Shown here one piece after another: positions 9,541 to 18,750 of a stretch of DNA of 64,000 nucleotides (position 1 is the first letter of the stretch; the number at the start of each line of letters is the position of its first letter). The stretch comes from Paenibacillus polymyxa (GTDB taxonomy: Bacteria; Bacillota; Bacilli; Paenibacillales; Paenibacillaceae). The stretch is from assembly GCF_015710975.1 (NCBI RefSeq), contig NZ_CP049783.1, positions 1,529,501 to 1,593,500 on the forward strand, given 5' to 3'. The notes beneath the pieces are model-generated. The model saw nothing but the letters and a program-made list of their open reading frames with translations. It searched no databases and was not told where the DNA came from. Both the position numbers and the translations under genes were made by a program.

Positions 9541-10329
9541 GTGATTACATTGACGGGTATACGGCAGGACAATGGCGTAGACTGGTATGAAAAGGCTGGT
9601 GCAAATACCGACAACGATGACTTGCTATTCATTTTGGTCACCTTTGGCAAATGTGTATATTGGGTGAACGATAGCAAGATCATTCTGGGCAAGGGTGAAG
9701 CACTGCTTTTACCCGCTCATCTGAATTACTATGGCAAGAGCATTCCTACACTTTTCCATACCAAGTATGTGATACATTGCCGCAAAACATGTACGAACAG
9801 CACACTTCCCATACTGAATACAGACCAGCCGTTATGGATCAAGCCCGGATGCTACGATTTGCTGCATGAACGGATCAAATCGATGTATTATCAATGGACT
9901 GAACACCCAAGCTACTACGCCCTGATGGCTGACTGTCTGCTGACCGAAGCCATGATTTATATGAACCAGGAATGGGACAAAGGTACCGTTCCTCGCGATA
10001 AAGAACGGCATGTAGAACATATGAAACAGTACATTCAGAATCACTACAGGGAAAAGGTAACCAAAGAAGAGCTTGGTGATGCCATTCGCAAAACCCCCAA
10101 TTATGCCGCGACACTGCTGCGTGAGGTTACAGGCCAAACGATCAGCGAGCATGTACATACGCAACGTATTAAAACCGCTATCTACATGTTGACGGAGTCG
10201 CGGCTAACGATTCGTGAAATTTCGGAGTATGTGGGCTATAGTGATGTGTCCTATTTCCATCGGATCTTCAAACGGTTGACAGGTTGCTCGCCATCCGAGT
10301 TTCTGGATGAACGTTCCTCCATCGTCTAA
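9541..10329 (+). CDS. AraC-family transcriptional regulator
   Basis: A 262-residue regulator with an N-terminal cupin-like sensing half and a C-terminal AraC double helix-turn-helix (about residues 160-258). The second helix-turn-helix carries the family signature TIREISEYVGYSDVSYFHRIFKRLTG across its last part, ending GCSPSEFLDE. GTG at 9532 is also possible, but GTG at 9541 is the right distance from GGAG at 9527-9530. The gene is divergent from pyk and convergent with the sucrose operon. Ligand and targets are not evident. Confidence 0.88.
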   Translation: MITLTGIRQDNGVDWYEKAGANTDNDDLLFILVTFGKCVYWVNDSKIILGKGEALLLPAHLNYYGKSIPTLFHTKYVIHCRKTCTNSTLPILNTDQPLWIKPGCYDLLHERIKSMYYQWTEHPSYYALMADCLLTEAMIYMNQEWDKGTVPRDKERHVEHMKQYIQNHYREKVTKEELGDAIRKTPNYAATLLREVTGQTISEHVHTQRIKTAIYMLTESRLTIREISEYVGYSDVSYFHRIFKRLTGCSPSEFLDERSSIV

Positions 10330-10500
10330 TCTGATAGCCTGAAGCAGAATTTCACAGATAAAAAAATGGCCGCTTCACATCGAATGCTGCTCTAGTTATC
10401 CTTTTTTTCATTAAGGGACAAGAGCGCTCCGTGTAAAAGCGACCATTATATTTATAGTTACACGCATGAATCTGCGTATATTGGTGCTGACTGAATGATA

Positions 10501-11919
10501 TTATTTGGAGGAACCCGCTGTTTTGACTTTGTCCAGCATTTTATCGTTAAAGCCAAACATCCAAGTCAGGACAAAGGATACTGCCATAGCAGCCAAGTTC
10601 GCCAAAATATAAAACGGAAGCTGATGGTTCATGTAGAGCAACGTACCTGGAATAACAGTAACCGCCATCCCTGTAGCCGCCAAATGCAAGACCGAAGCAA
10701 TAAAACCACCAACCGCTCCGCCGATGAGACCCATGACAAAAGGCTTCATATATCTCAAGTTGACCCCGAAGATAGCCGGCTCTGTAATTCCTAGGAAAGC
10801 AGAGAACGAAGAAGGAAGCGCCAACGCTTTCAGCTTGCTGTCCTTCGTTTTCAGACCAACTGCCAGACAGGCAGCTCCCTGTGCAGCCATTGCGCAGGTA
10901 ATAATAGCATTGAAGGCATTTACGCCGTTCTTTTCAAGCAGTTGAATCTCCAGGAAATTAAATATATGATGCACACCTGTAACGACGATAATCTGATGCA
11001 AAAAGCCGATGACGATCCCTGCAATACCGAAAGGCAAATCAAGTACAAATATGGTTCCGTGCAGCACCCATTCTTCAAGTGAATGGAAAACTGGACCGAT
11101 AGCAAACAGTCCCAAAGTGATCATAATCAACAATGTTAAAAATGGTGTGAGAATCAGATCCAGCGCTTCAGGCACTCGTTTGCGTAACGCCCGCTCCAGC
11201 TTGGCTCCGATCAAGCCCACGAAGAAGGCTGGTAATACCGAGCCTTGATAGCCCACCACAGGAATGAAACCGAACATCGTCAACGGATGGGCTGAGCCGT
11301 CCGCAACACTATACGCGTTAGGCAAAGCCGGGTTTACCAGCATCAGACCGAGAACGATACCCAGCACCGGACTGCCGCCGAATACTCTAAAGGCTGACCA
11401 TGCGACTAACGCAGGCAAAAAGGCAAAAGCCGTATCCGTTAATACCTGTGTATATAATAAAAAGTTAGGTGAAATATCCTGCGGCGTCATGCCGAGCAAT
11501 GCGAGAATTTGCGGCTGAGTGAGCAAACCGCGCAGTCCCATGAACAACCCCGTAGCGACCAGCACTGGAATAATCGGTACAAACACGTCGCCAAAGGTGC
11601 GGATAGACCGCTGGAAGACGTTGCCCTCCTTTTTCGCCTGACTCTTCACCTCTTCTTTAGATGAACCCGTCACGCCAAGCTTTTCAACCTCATCAAAAAT
11701 CCGATTTACCGTTCCTGTACCAAAAATAATTTGATATTGACCTGAATTGAAGAAAGCCCCCTTAACCTTGTCGATCTCCTCAACCTTTTTCTGATCAATT
11801 TTCTCTTTATCATGCACCATAATGCGCAGGCGCGTTGCACAGTGAGCAAACGAAGCGATATTTTCCTTTCCACCGATCGCCTCGATCACTTCTTTAGCTA
11901 TCTCTCTGTTTTCCGCCAT
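10501..11919 (-). CDS. scrA: PTS sucrose-specific EIIBC permease
   Basis: Membrane permease that takes up sucrose and phosphorylates it to sucrose 6-phosphate. The EIIB domain comes first, with the phosphocysteine in SFAHCATRLRIMV (about residue 26), then a linker rich in Lys, Glu and Ser, then the EIIC domain with HQIIVVTGVHHIFN and GITEPAIFGVNLRYMKPF typical of the sucrose branch. No EIIA domain is fused, so a separate EIIA must serve it. The start at 11919 (MAENREIAKEV) follows GAGGGG; upstream ATGs at 11928 and 11940 are less well placed. It lies 67 bases after scrB in the same direction, and sugar specificity rests largely on that neighbour. Confidence 0.9.
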   Translation of the reverse strand: MAENREIAKEVIEAIGGKENIASFAHCATRLRIMVHDKEKIDQKKVEEIDKVKGAFFNSGQYQIIFGTGTVNRIFDEVEKLGVTGSSKEEVKSQAKKEGNVFQRSIRTFGDVFVPIIPVLVATGLFMGLRGLLTQPQILALLGMTPQDISPNFLLYTQVLTDTAFAFLPALVAWSAFRVFGGSPVLGIVLGLMLVNPALPNAYSVADGSAHPLTMFGFIPVVGYQGSVLPAFFVGLIGAKLERALRKRVPEALDLILTPFLTLLIMITLGLFAIGPVFHSLEEWVLHGTIFVLDLPFGIAGIVIGFLHQIIVVTGVHHIFNFLEIQLLEKNGVNAFNAIITCAMAAQGAACLAVGLKTKDSKLKALALPSSFSAFLGITEPAIFGVNLRYMKPFVMGLIGGAVGGFIASVLHLAATGMAVTVIPGTLLYMNHQLPFYILANLAAMAVSFVLTWMFGFNDKMLDKVKTAGSSK

Positions 11920-11986
11920 GATGTTCATCCCCTCGTTCATTCCGTTATGTTTGATGATTAACGATCCACTTGATGAATTAGCCTAC

Positions 11987-13462
11987 TCATGTAAAATTCC
12001 ATTTTACCGCTTGGAAGAGAGCCTCTCCCTTGTCGGCAAAAAAGCGTATTTCGTCACTCTCTGGGTGCGGAAAAATACGACTGGTGAACACTTCTTCCCC
12101 ATCATTGACGAAAATCTCAACTGAAGATGTATCTACAAACAGATGAAGTTTAATATGATCCTTGTCCCATGCACACTGCCGTACTTCACCGTACGAAGTG
12201 GCTACAGGCTCACCCGATTGCGTACGATCCAATACAAGTTTACGGCTAACGGCATTATATTTAATCACCGTTTTCTCCGTCTCACTCGCACGGAATTCAA
12301 TACCGAATGCCTTGGCATCCAAAAGATCTACTTCGCAGATCATCTCATAGGCAGTACCCTTAAATCCTTCGTAGGTTTTGCTCTCTGAGGACAACGTGTC
12401 AGCTACCCGATCCTCACTATTTCTACGCAGCGTGGTTAATTCGGGGATAGGCCGCTGCAAGAGTTTTCCCTCATGAAGCGTAAGTTCCCTCGGTAATGTC
12501 AGACAGTGGGCCCATCCGTTCGGATCTGTCGGATATTCGATATCCGGCAGCCCCATCCAGGCCACCATAATACGACGCCCCTGCGGGTCAATCATCGTCT
12601 GTGGTGCATAGAAGTCGAAGCCCCGATCAAGCTCCTGGAATGCGCCGTGCTCCAGTGTTCTTGACTCTGTATCCAGCAGTTTGCCGATGACGTAGCCCGA
12701 TTGATAAATATTGTGGTTTTCATCCCCTGAAGGCTCCAAGCCCTGTGGAGAAAAGACCAACACACCCGCTCCATTCAGTTCAAAATAATCCGGGCATTCC
12801 CACATATATCCAAACGATTCCAGCCCCGTGCTCAGTTCTCCCTCGAACTGCCAAGTGTGAAGATCCGTTGAACGATAAAGGACAACGCAGCCTGTTGAAT
12901 CTGTTCTTTGTGCACCAATCACACAGTAGAAACTATCGCCGTCCTTCCACAGCTTGGGATCACGAAAATGGTCTGTATAACCTTCTGGCACATGGCCAAT
13001 AACAGGATGCTCCCACTTGGTAATGTGACCGCTCTCATCCATAACAGCCATGCATTGATAAGGATGTCTGATCCAGTTTTCGTCACGAGTATTTCCTGTA
13101 TACATCATGTATAATTTGCCCTCATGCTCCAGCGCGCTGCCGGAATAAGCCCCATGCGAGTCGAAGTAGTCTCCAGGTGTGATGCCAATGCCTGCACTAT
13201 GCCATGTGACCAAATCTTTGGATTTCAAATGATACCAATATTTCATTCCGTGATCGGTTCCTAGTGGGAACCACTGATAAAATAAGTGGTATTCGCCTTG
13301 ATAATATGAAAATCCATTCGGATCATTGAGCAAGCCTGTCGGTGGTTGGATATGAAACGACTGCCGCCACGGACATTGCTCCACCTTTTTCTGCAAGCTT
13401 GCTATTTCACCGGGCTCAGCCTGCTCGATTAATCGATACTTTTGTTCTTTTGTCATTTTCAT
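11987..13462 (-). CDS. scrB: Sucrose-6-phosphate hydrolase, GH32
   Basis: Cytoplasmic GH32 enzyme that hydrolyses sucrose 6-phosphate to glucose 6-phosphate and fructose. 491 residues. The nucleophile Asp is in GLLNDPNGF (about residue 46), the transition-state Asp in FRDPKLW, and the acid Glu in MWECPDYF. A C-terminal beta-sandwich ends with VEIFVNDGEEVFTSRI. No signal peptide is present, which fits an intracellular phospho-sucrose enzyme rather than a secreted levanase. A GAGGT ribosome site precedes the start. Upstream lie four operator-like palindromes for the LacI-type regulator at 13645. Confidence 0.95.
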   Translation of the reverse strand: MKMTKEQKYRLIEQAEPGEIASLQKKVEQCPWRQSFHIQPPTGLLNDPNGFSYYQGEYHLFYQWFPLGTDHGMKYWYHLKSKDLVTWHSAGIGITPGDYFDSHGAYSGSALEHEGKLYMMYTGNTRDENWIRHPYQCMAVMDESGHITKWEHPVIGHVPEGYTDHFRDPKLWKDGDSFYCVIGAQRTDSTGCVVLYRSTDLHTWQFEGELSTGLESFGYMWECPDYFELNGAGVLVFSPQGLEPSGDENHNIYQSGYVIGKLLDTESRTLEHGAFQELDRGFDFYAPQTMIDPQGRRIMVAWMGLPDIEYPTDPNGWAHCLTLPRELTLHEGKLLQRPIPELTTLRRNSEDRVADTLSSESKTYEGFKGTAYEMICEVDLLDAKAFGIEFRASETEKTVIKYNAVSRKLVLDRTQSGEPVATSYGEVRQCAWDKDHIKLHLFVDTSSVEIFVNDGEEVFTSRIFPHPESDEIRFFADKGEALFQAVKWNFT

Positions 13463-13497
13463 AGGTGTACCTCATTTTTTTAAAACTTAGATTTTTG

Positions 13498-13509
13498 GGA
13501 ACCGGTTCC
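13498..13509. promoter_or_regulatory. ScrR operator-like palindrome 1
   Basis: Perfect palindrome GGAACCGGTTCC, 36 bases upstream of the scrB start. Same motif as 13533-13544 and, with changes, 13580-13593 and 13611-13622. The regulator gene lies directly upstream of the array. Confidence 0.75.
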
Positions 13510-13532
13510 AATGTAATGAAAAAAAATTAAAC

Positions 13533-13544
13533 GGAACCGGTTCC
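13533..13544. promoter_or_regulatory. ScrR operator-like palindrome 2
   Basis: Second perfect copy of GGAACCGGTTCC, centred 35 bases from the first, which is 3.3 helical turns. Central CG and dyad symmetry are typical of LacI-family operators. Confidence 0.75.
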
Positions 13545-13579
13545 TATACAATGAAAAAAATATACTCATCCATGGATTT

Positions 13580-13593
13580 GCAACCGATTCCAA
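13580..13593. promoter_or_regulatory. ScrR operator-like imperfect palindrome 3
   Basis: GCAACCGATTCCAA is a degenerate copy of the scr operator motif. It lies between operators 2 and 4 and may be a weaker auxiliary site. Confidence 0.45.
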
Positions 13594-13610
13594 TTGTGCA
13601 AGAGTGCAAT

Positions 13611-13622
13611 GGAACCGGTTTC
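13611..13622. promoter_or_regulatory. ScrR operator-like palindrome 4
   Basis: GGAACCGGTTTC has one mismatch to the perfect operator and lies 23 bases past the end of scrR. A cre-like sequence, TGTCAACGCTTTCT at 13653-13666 in the last codons of scrR, lies beside it and would suit CcpA control of scrBA; two consensus positions are off. Confidence 0.6.
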
Positions 13623-13644
13623 GAAGAAATTATAATCCACCTGC

Positions 13645-14667
13645 TCAGCGTTTGTCAACGCTTTCTCTTTCAATAAGGGTATAATCCATGACTGTCACTT
13701 GCTCTACCGTTTTATGTTCTACCAGCCGTACAATGTTTTGGGCTGCTACACGTCCGGCCTCCATATACGGATATTGAACAGTTGTTAGCGCAGGGTGAAT
13801 GACCTCCGTAATATCGTATCCCCCAAAGCCAGTGACCGACAAATCCGACGGGATGGTAATTCCTCTGGAATAAGCCGCGTTGATTACCCCAAGCGCGATA
13901 TTATCCGTAGCACACACCATCAACGATGGCTTGAATTGGTCTAAGATGGCGGATGCGGCAATCCTTGCATCGGACATTTTAAATCCGGTTTCATAGTATC
14001 TGATATCATATCCTGCGGCTCGCATCGTCTCGTCCGTATAACACGTAGCAGGTAACGCATCGCGAACAGCCTGCCTAAAGCCCTCTTTGCGTTGCACACC
14101 GACAGCAACGTCCCTTTCAGTAACACCGACATAGGCAATTTCACGGTGGCCCTGTGACAGGACATATGCACCGATATCATATCCGGCACGATAATCATCA
14201 TGGATAAGGCTATGGATCTGCTCATGTTGTTGGCCTACCAGCAATACCGGAATACTGATATCTCGAATCGCGGTCAGGTGGTCGTCTGTAATTTGAGCAG
14301 CCAGCAGAATGATGCCTGAAATTTTTTGTCGTGCGAACTCATAGATCGCTTCGATTTCACGCTTTACATCCTGACTCGTATTAGAGATCAGCATCTGGTA
14401 ATGTTGGGAACGCAGCTCCTCATCAATCCCCATTAACGTATGGGATGTCGCAAAGGAATCCAGCCGTGGCACGACGGTTCCGATAATGTTGGTTCGTTTT
14501 GCCTTCAAACTTTGGGCAAAGGTATTGGGCACATACCCCGTGGCCTTAACCACCTTTTCAATTTTACGCTTAGTGTCCAGGCTGACAGATCCGCCGTTCA
14601 AAAAACGGGATACGGTGCTCTTGGATACACCAGCCATTTGGGCTATATCTGCAATTGTCTTATTCAT
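13645..14667 (-). CDS. scrR: LacI-family sucrose operon regulator
   Basis: A 340-residue LacI/GalR repressor. The N-terminal helix-turn-helix TIADIAQMAGVSKSTVSRFL and hinge helix (residues 3-58) are followed by a periplasmic-binding-protein-like effector domain with the usual FGGYDITEVIHPALTTVQYP motif near residues 280-300. The central CG of the candidate operators in the scrR-scrB gap fits the family. It is transcribed in the same direction as scrB and scrA, 182 bases upstream of scrB. The effector is probably sucrose 6-phosphate or fructose; this is inference from the neighbours. Confidence 0.9.
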   Translation of the reverse strand: MNKTIADIAQMAGVSKSTVSRFLNGGSVSLDTKRKIEKVVKATGYVPNTFAQSLKAKRTNIIGTVVPRLDSFATSHTLMGIDEELRSQHYQMLISNTSQDVKREIEAIYEFARQKISGIILLAAQITDDHLTAIRDISIPVLLVGQQHEQIHSLIHDDYRAGYDIGAYVLSQGHREIAYVGVTERDVAVGVQRKEGFRQAVRDALPATCYTDETMRAAGYDIRYYETGFKMSDARIAASAILDQFKPSLMVCATDNIALGVINAAYSRGITIPSDLSVTGFGGYDITEVIHPALTTVQYPYMEAGRVAAQNIVRLVEHKTVEQVTVMDYTLIERESVDKR

Positions 14668-14784
14668 GAGGTCCCCCGGAGATTTTCATTTTCATAAGCG
14701 TCCAAAACTTCTCATTTCATATAATTCTATAATACCATATGGCAGGATTGGATTGCTGTAGCTTCAGTTTCACTATGCACAAAA

Positions 14785-14815
14785 AGCCGTCCCTTCCATG
14801 AAGAAGGAAACGGCG
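14785..14815 (-). terminator. Terminator after aldo/keto reductase gene
   Basis: Read on the minus strand, an imperfect hairpin (GCCGTTTCCTTC / GAAGGGACGGC) is followed by CTTTTTG. It lies 20 bases past the reductase stop codon. Confidence 0.7.
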
Positions 14816-14834
14816 TTTTATGATGGACTGAATT

Positions 14835-15677
14835 TTAAAAATCAAAGTTGTCCGGATCTGGACCTACCCGAAGATTGGCATTTAACTCCTGAATTTGATC
14901 CATATCCTCACGCGTCAATTCAAAGTCAAAAATATCGGCATTTTCGACGATTCGATGCGCCTTGGTGGACTTGGGAATAGTGACGACTCCCTGCTGTACA
15001 TCCCAGCGTAAAATCACTTGAGCCACCGATTTACCGTGCTTGTTCGCTATGTCTTGCAGCACCGGATGATCGAGCAATTGACCCTGCATGAGCGGGGACC
15101 AGGCTTCCATTTGGATGTTGTTCTTTTGACAGAATTGCAGCAGCTCGGTTTGGGTTAGCTGCGGGTGAAATTCCACCTGATTGACCATTGGCTTGATTTC
15201 TGCATCCTGCATGAGATCTTCCAAATGATGAATTTGGAAGTTGCTGACTCCGATGGCCTTAATCCGTCCTTCTTTATACAAGGACTCCAAAGCTCTCCAA
15301 GCTTCTTTGTACTTCCCTTGAACCGGCCAATGAATCAGATATAGATCCAGATAGTCCAGTCCCAGTTTGTTTAGGCTTGCTTCATAAGCCGCTCGTGTCT
15401 CTTCATAGCCTAAATCTGCATTCCACACTTTGGAGGTGACGAATAGTTCTTCTCTGGACAGATTATTCTCCGAGAGGGCTTCCTGAATAGCCTGTCCTAC
15501 ACTGTTTTCATTCGCATAGATTGCCGCTGTATCTATACTGCGGTAGCCATGCTTTACAGCAGCCTTCACAGCATTGACCAGCTCTGAACCTTCTTCTACT
15601 TTAAATACCCCGATGCCAAACCAAGGCATGCGAACTCCGTTGTGCAATGTTGTTGTGCTTTGTAGGTTTTGTGTCAT
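14835..15677 (-). CDS. Aldo/keto reductase, YtbE-like
   Basis: NADPH-dependent reductase of carbonyl compounds. 280 residues with the full AKR set: substrate-side N terminus TTLHNGVRMPWFGIGVF, catalytic Asp and Tyr in SIDTAAIYANE (about residues 47-57), Lys in LFVTSKVW and His in DLYLIHWP. The cofactor segment is VTIPKSTKAHRIVENADIF. It lies 31 bases after the MFS gene on the same strand, and the HxlR regulator diverges beyond. This matches the ytcD-ytbD-ytbE cluster of B. subtilis, so a role in electrophile detoxification is plausible but not proven. Confidence 0.92.
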   Translation of the reverse strand: MTQNLQSTTTLHNGVRMPWFGIGVFKVEEGSELVNAVKAAVKHGYRSIDTAAIYANENSVGQAIQEALSENNLSREELFVTSKVWNADLGYEETRAAYEASLNKLGLDYLDLYLIHWPVQGKYKEAWRALESLYKEGRIKAIGVSNFQIHHLEDLMQDAEIKPMVNQVEFHPQLTQTELLQFCQKNNIQMEAWSPLMQGQLLDHPVLQDIANKHGKSVAQVILRWDVQQGVVTIPKSTKAHRIVENADIFDFELTREDMDQIQELNANLRVGPDPDNFDF

Positions 15678-15708
15678 TTTGTATCTTCCTCTCTATTTTT
15701 TAAAAGTT

Positions 15709-16905
15709 TTAGCCTACCAAGGCGGTTGTATCCCTTTTTTCGAGCATACGACTCCAGACTGTCAGTAGAACCGCCACCAAAACCATTACCCCACCGACCC
15801 AAGTTGTATGCATGAGACCCATTGAATCTGTCACAATACCTCCCACATATGCTCCGATTGCGATCCCTGCATTGAAGGCCGCAATATTAACAGCAGAGGC
15901 GACATCGACCGCTTTGGGTGCAAAACGTTCGGCTAACATAACTACATACACCTGTAGACCAGGCACATTCATAAACGCAAGCAATCCCATAAAGAAAATC
16001 GTCACCAGACCTGCCGTTTGAAATGGCACGGTAAACCACAGCAGAAACAGGATCACAGCTTGAATCAGAAACATGTAAAACAAAGCTGAAAGCGGTCTGC
16101 GGTTCGCAGCTTTTCCACCGATGACATTCCCGATAGCAATGGCGATTCCATACAATAAGAGAATGAACGTTACCGTATTTTCTCCAAAACCGGTTATGTC
16201 ATGAAGTAATGGAGATAAATAAGTAAACACGACGAATGTGCCCCCATATCCCAAGGCAGTAATGATAAATGCAAGTAGCAAGCGACCATTCGTAACCAGT
16301 TTGACCTGCTCGCTGAAAGGAGTCTTATTCCCTTTTCGGAGCGTAGAGGGCAGCAGAATCAGATTAGCAATGAGGGCCACAACACCGACGACCACAATGG
16401 CCATAAATGCAGCCCGCCAACCCCATTGCTGCCCCACGTAGGTGCCCAATGGTACCCCTGTGACGGTGGCAACGGTCAAGCCGGAGAACATAATCGAAAT
16501 GGCACTCGCCCGCCGATCATCGGGAACAAGGTCGGCCGCGATGGTGGACCCGATGGACATGAACACTCCATGGGAGAACGCCGAGATGACACGTGCAATC
16601 AGCAGCAGGGTGATTCCACTAGAGACCGCAGCAAGGCTGTTGCCTGCTATAAACACAATCATGATCCACAGCAGTAGCGTTTTACGAGGAACACTCGATG
16701 TTAACGAGGTCAACACAGGTGCCCCAATGGTAACCCCTAATGCATACAGCGTTACAGTTAGTGCGGACATTGTTACGGATATGTGCAAGTCTTCAGCGAT
16801 CAGGGGAAGCAATCCTACGCTGATGAACTCAGTGGTCCCAATGGCAAAGGCACTTACGGCTAAAGCCAGTAATGGCCAGATACTTCGTTTGGATTCTGGC
16901 GACAT
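15709..16905 (-). CDS. MFS transporter, YtbD-like
   Basis: A 398-residue major facilitator protein with about twelve membrane helices, of the drug/sugar efflux type (AraJ/YtbD-like). It begins MSPESKRSIWPLLALAV with the family motif FAIGTTEFISVGLLPLIA. AGGAGTG six bases before ATG 16905 decides the start; a GTG at 16914 overlaps that ribosome site. It is the first gene of an operon with the aldo/keto reductase and diverges from the HxlR gene at 17046, which probably represses it. Confidence 0.9.
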   Translation of the reverse strand: MSPESKRSIWPLLALAVSAFAIGTTEFISVGLLPLIAEDLHISVTMSALTVTLYALGVTIGAPVLTSLTSSVPRKTLLLWIMIVFIAGNSLAAVSSGITLLLIARVISAFSHGVFMSIGSTIAADLVPDDRRASAISIMFSGLTVATVTGVPLGTYVGQQWGWRAAFMAIVVVGVVALIANLILLPSTLRKGNKTPFSEQVKLVTNGRLLLAFIITALGYGGTFVVFTYLSPLLHDITGFGENTVTFILLLYGIAIAIGNVIGGKAANRRPLSALFYMFLIQAVILFLLWFTVPFQTAGLVTIFFMGLLAFMNVPGLQVYVVMLAERFAPKAVDVASAVNIAAFNAGIAIGAYVGGIVTDSMGLMHTTWVGGVMVLVAVLLTVWSRMLEKRDTTALVG

Positions 16906-16981
16906 GTTTTTCACTCCTATCTATAGTAATCTTCGACCAGCAGATGTTATTATGAGTTATTCAATCAATTATGAACAGTAC

Positions 16982-17014
16982 GTACTTTTTAGTGATATAG
17001 GTACCAAAAAGTAC
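16982..17014. promoter_or_regulatory. Inverted repeat in divergent promoter, probable HxlR operator
   Basis: GTACTTTTT (16982-16990) and AAAAAGTAC (17006-17014) form a 9-base perfect inverted repeat, and a further GGTACC lies inside it. It sits between the divergent MFS and HxlR starts, the place for an autoregulatory operator. No binding data. Confidence 0.6.
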
Positions 17015-17045
17015 CCTAGAGGCGACATACACGGAGGGATCGGCA

Positions 17046-17411
17046 TTGGGAAAGAAAAAATACAATATCTCTGTTGAGGCGACATTAGAGGTGATCGGGG
17101 GAAAATGGAAGTGTGTGATTCTGTGTCATTTGACCCATGGAAAGATGCGAACAAGTGAATTAAAGCGCATGATGCCTTCCATAACACAAAAAATGCTGAC
17201 TCAACAGCTTCGTGAATTAGAGGAAGACGGCATTGTCAATCGGATTAGCTATAATCAGGTTCCACCCAAAGTGGAGTACGAGCTTAGTGAATATGGATGT
17301 AGTTTGAAAAGCATTTTGGATTCACTTTGTGCCTGGGGAGAAAGACATATTATTAAAGAATACGGGGATAAATCTGCGGTTTTGGAGGATAACATTCTGA
17401 ATAAGCTGTAA
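17046..17411 (+). CDS. HxlR-family transcriptional regulator, YtcD-like
   Basis: A 121-residue winged-helix regulator of the HxlR/DUF24 family. It has the signature CisVEATLEVIGGKWK-type beginning (here NISVEATLEVIGGKWKCVIL), then the recognition region RTSELKRMMPSITQKMLTQQ and wing RISYNQVPPKVEYELSEYG. A Cys at residue 24 (KWKC) may act as a redox or electrophile sensor, as in YodB-type members; this is inference. The start is TTG at 17046, six bases after GGAGGG. It is divergent from the MFS-reductase operon. Confidence 0.88.
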   Translation: MGKKKYNISVEATLEVIGGKWKCVILCHLTHGKMRTSELKRMMPSITQKMLTQQLRELEEDGIVNRISYNQVPPKVEYELSEYGCSLKSILDSLCAWGERHIIKEYGDKSAVLEDNILNKL

Positions 17412-17420
17412 AGCAAAAAA

Positions 17421-17451
17421 AAAGCGTCTGCACTAGATCAGCAGGCGCTTT
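17421..17451. terminator. Bidirectional terminator between HxlR and alcohol dehydrogenase genes
   Basis: Stem AAAGCGTCTGC / GCAGGCGCTTT with one G-T pair. A-run on the left and T-rich flank on the right suit both converging genes. Confidence 0.8.
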
Positions 17452-17492
17452 CTCTCTCTTACAATTCCAAGATTTACGAATTGGACATCATT

Positions 17493-18509
17493 TTATTTGG
17501 TAAAATCAATGACCATACGTCCTTGGATTTTGCCATGCTCCATCTCTTCGAAGATCTCATTGATGTCTTCAAGCGGACGTTTTTGTACAAGAGGAACAAC
17601 TTTACCTTCTGCAGCAAACTGGAACGCTTCTTTAAGGTCTTCACGAGTACCGACCAAAGAACCGATTACTTGAATGCCGTCCAGAACCAGACGCGGAATG
17701 TCCAAATCCATTTTATCGGTTGGAAGACCTACAGCTACGACACGCGCGCCAGCCTTCACAACGTCAATGGCTTGGTTGAAAGGTGTTTTGGCAACAGCAG
17801 TAACCACGGTTGCATCCAGACCAGCACCGTTCGTTAATTCCTTAGCTCGGGCGACTGGATCTTCTTTCATGCTGTTAACAATATAGTCAGCACCAATTTT
17901 TTTGGCCAGTTCGAGTTTTTCATCACTGATGTCAAACGCTACAACTTTAGCATTGAATACATTTTTGGCGTATTGCACAGCCAAGTTACCCAAGCCGCCG
18001 ATACCGAAGATACCGATCCATTGTCCTGGTCTGATATCGCTTACTTTAACTGCTTTATATGTTGTAACCCCTGCGCAAGTTACACTACTTGCAGCGGCAG
18101 GATCAAGGTTATCTGGTACTTTGACCGCATAGTCAGCTGTGACAATACATTGTTCTGCCATTGCACCATCTACCGTGTATCCGGCATTTTTAACTTCACG
18201 ACACAAAGTTTCCCGTCCGGTTAAACAATATTCGCAGTGACCGCAGCTTTCGAACATCCAGGCAATACTTACGCGATCGCCAATTTTAAGACTGGTCACT
18301 CCTTCACCTAATTCAATGACTTTCCCAATACCTTCATGTCCCAGAACTCTGCCTGTGACATCACCGAAATCTGCATTTTTTACGTGTAAATCTGTGTGGC
18401 AAACCCCACAATATTCAACTTGGACTAACGCTTCCCCATGTTTCAGGGAGCGCAAAGGTTTCTCTTCTACACTAACTTTCTTGTCTTTTGTAACAATTGC
18501 TGCTTTCAT
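17493..18509 (-). CDS. adhP: Zinc-dependent alcohol dehydrogenase
   Basis: Medium-chain, NAD-dependent alcohol dehydrogenase interconverting primary alcohols and aldehydes. 338 residues, the length of Geobacillus ADH-T. Catalytic zinc ligands lie in CGVCHTDLH and GHEGIGKV, the structural zinc site is [15 protein letters not shown], and the NAD site is [14 protein letters not shown]. The start at 18509 follows AAGGAGAG; the open frame reaches 18554 but lacks a ribosome site there. Monocistronic. Confidence 0.93.
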   Translation of the reverse strand: MKAAIVTKDKKVSVEEKPLRSLKHGEALVQVEYCGVCHTDLHVKNADFGDVTGRVLGHEGIGKVIELGEGVTSLKIGDRVSIAWMFESCGHCEYCLTGRETLCREVKNAGYTVDGAMAEQCIVTADYAVKVPDNLDPAAASSVTCAGVTTYKAVKVSDIRPGQWIGIFGIGGLGNLAVQYAKNVFNAKVVAFDISDEKLELAKKIGADYIVNSMKEDPVARAKELTNGAGLDATVVTAVAKTPFNQAIDVVKAGARVVAVGLPTDKMDLDIPRLVLDGIQVIGSLVGTREDLKEAFQFAAEGKVVPLVQKRPLEDINEIFEEMEHGKIQGRMVIDFTK

Positions 18510-18668
18510 GTAGATCTCTCCTTTGAGTAGATATGGAATTATTTTGTAACGCACACCCCACTATTATAGTTACTTCCCCCAAAGAGGACAAACAAAATTT
18601 CACCACTCCATTATTCTTTCTACACCCCGGTAATAATAAGCAACCATTTCTACCTTTTTCCTAAGTCC

Positions 18669-18696
18669 TTGTACCCTTGCAGGAACTTTGTACAAT
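18669..18696 (+). promoter_or_regulatory. Candidate sigma-A promoter of carbonic anhydrase gene
   Basis: TTGTAC (18669-18674) and TACAAT (18691-18696) with a 16-base spacer, 55 bases before the start codon. Reasonable match to TTGACA/TATAAT. Confidence 0.45.
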
Positions 18697-18750
18697 AATT
18701 TACAATGTAAAAAGTTTCACATACTCTATTTGGAAGAAGGATAAAGAAAC

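Noticed and set aside
10365..10447. Imperfect long inverted repeat between AraC and scrA genes (AATGGCCGCTT and AAGCGACCATT arms)
   Set aside because: Arms have mismatches and a 50-base loop; a convergent terminator is possible, but the evidence is too weak to call a feature.
16442..17077. Plus-strand frame of 211 codons opposite the MFS gene and across the divergent promoter
   Set aside because: It would run through the HxlR promoter and the MFS coding sequence; no ribosome site or family.
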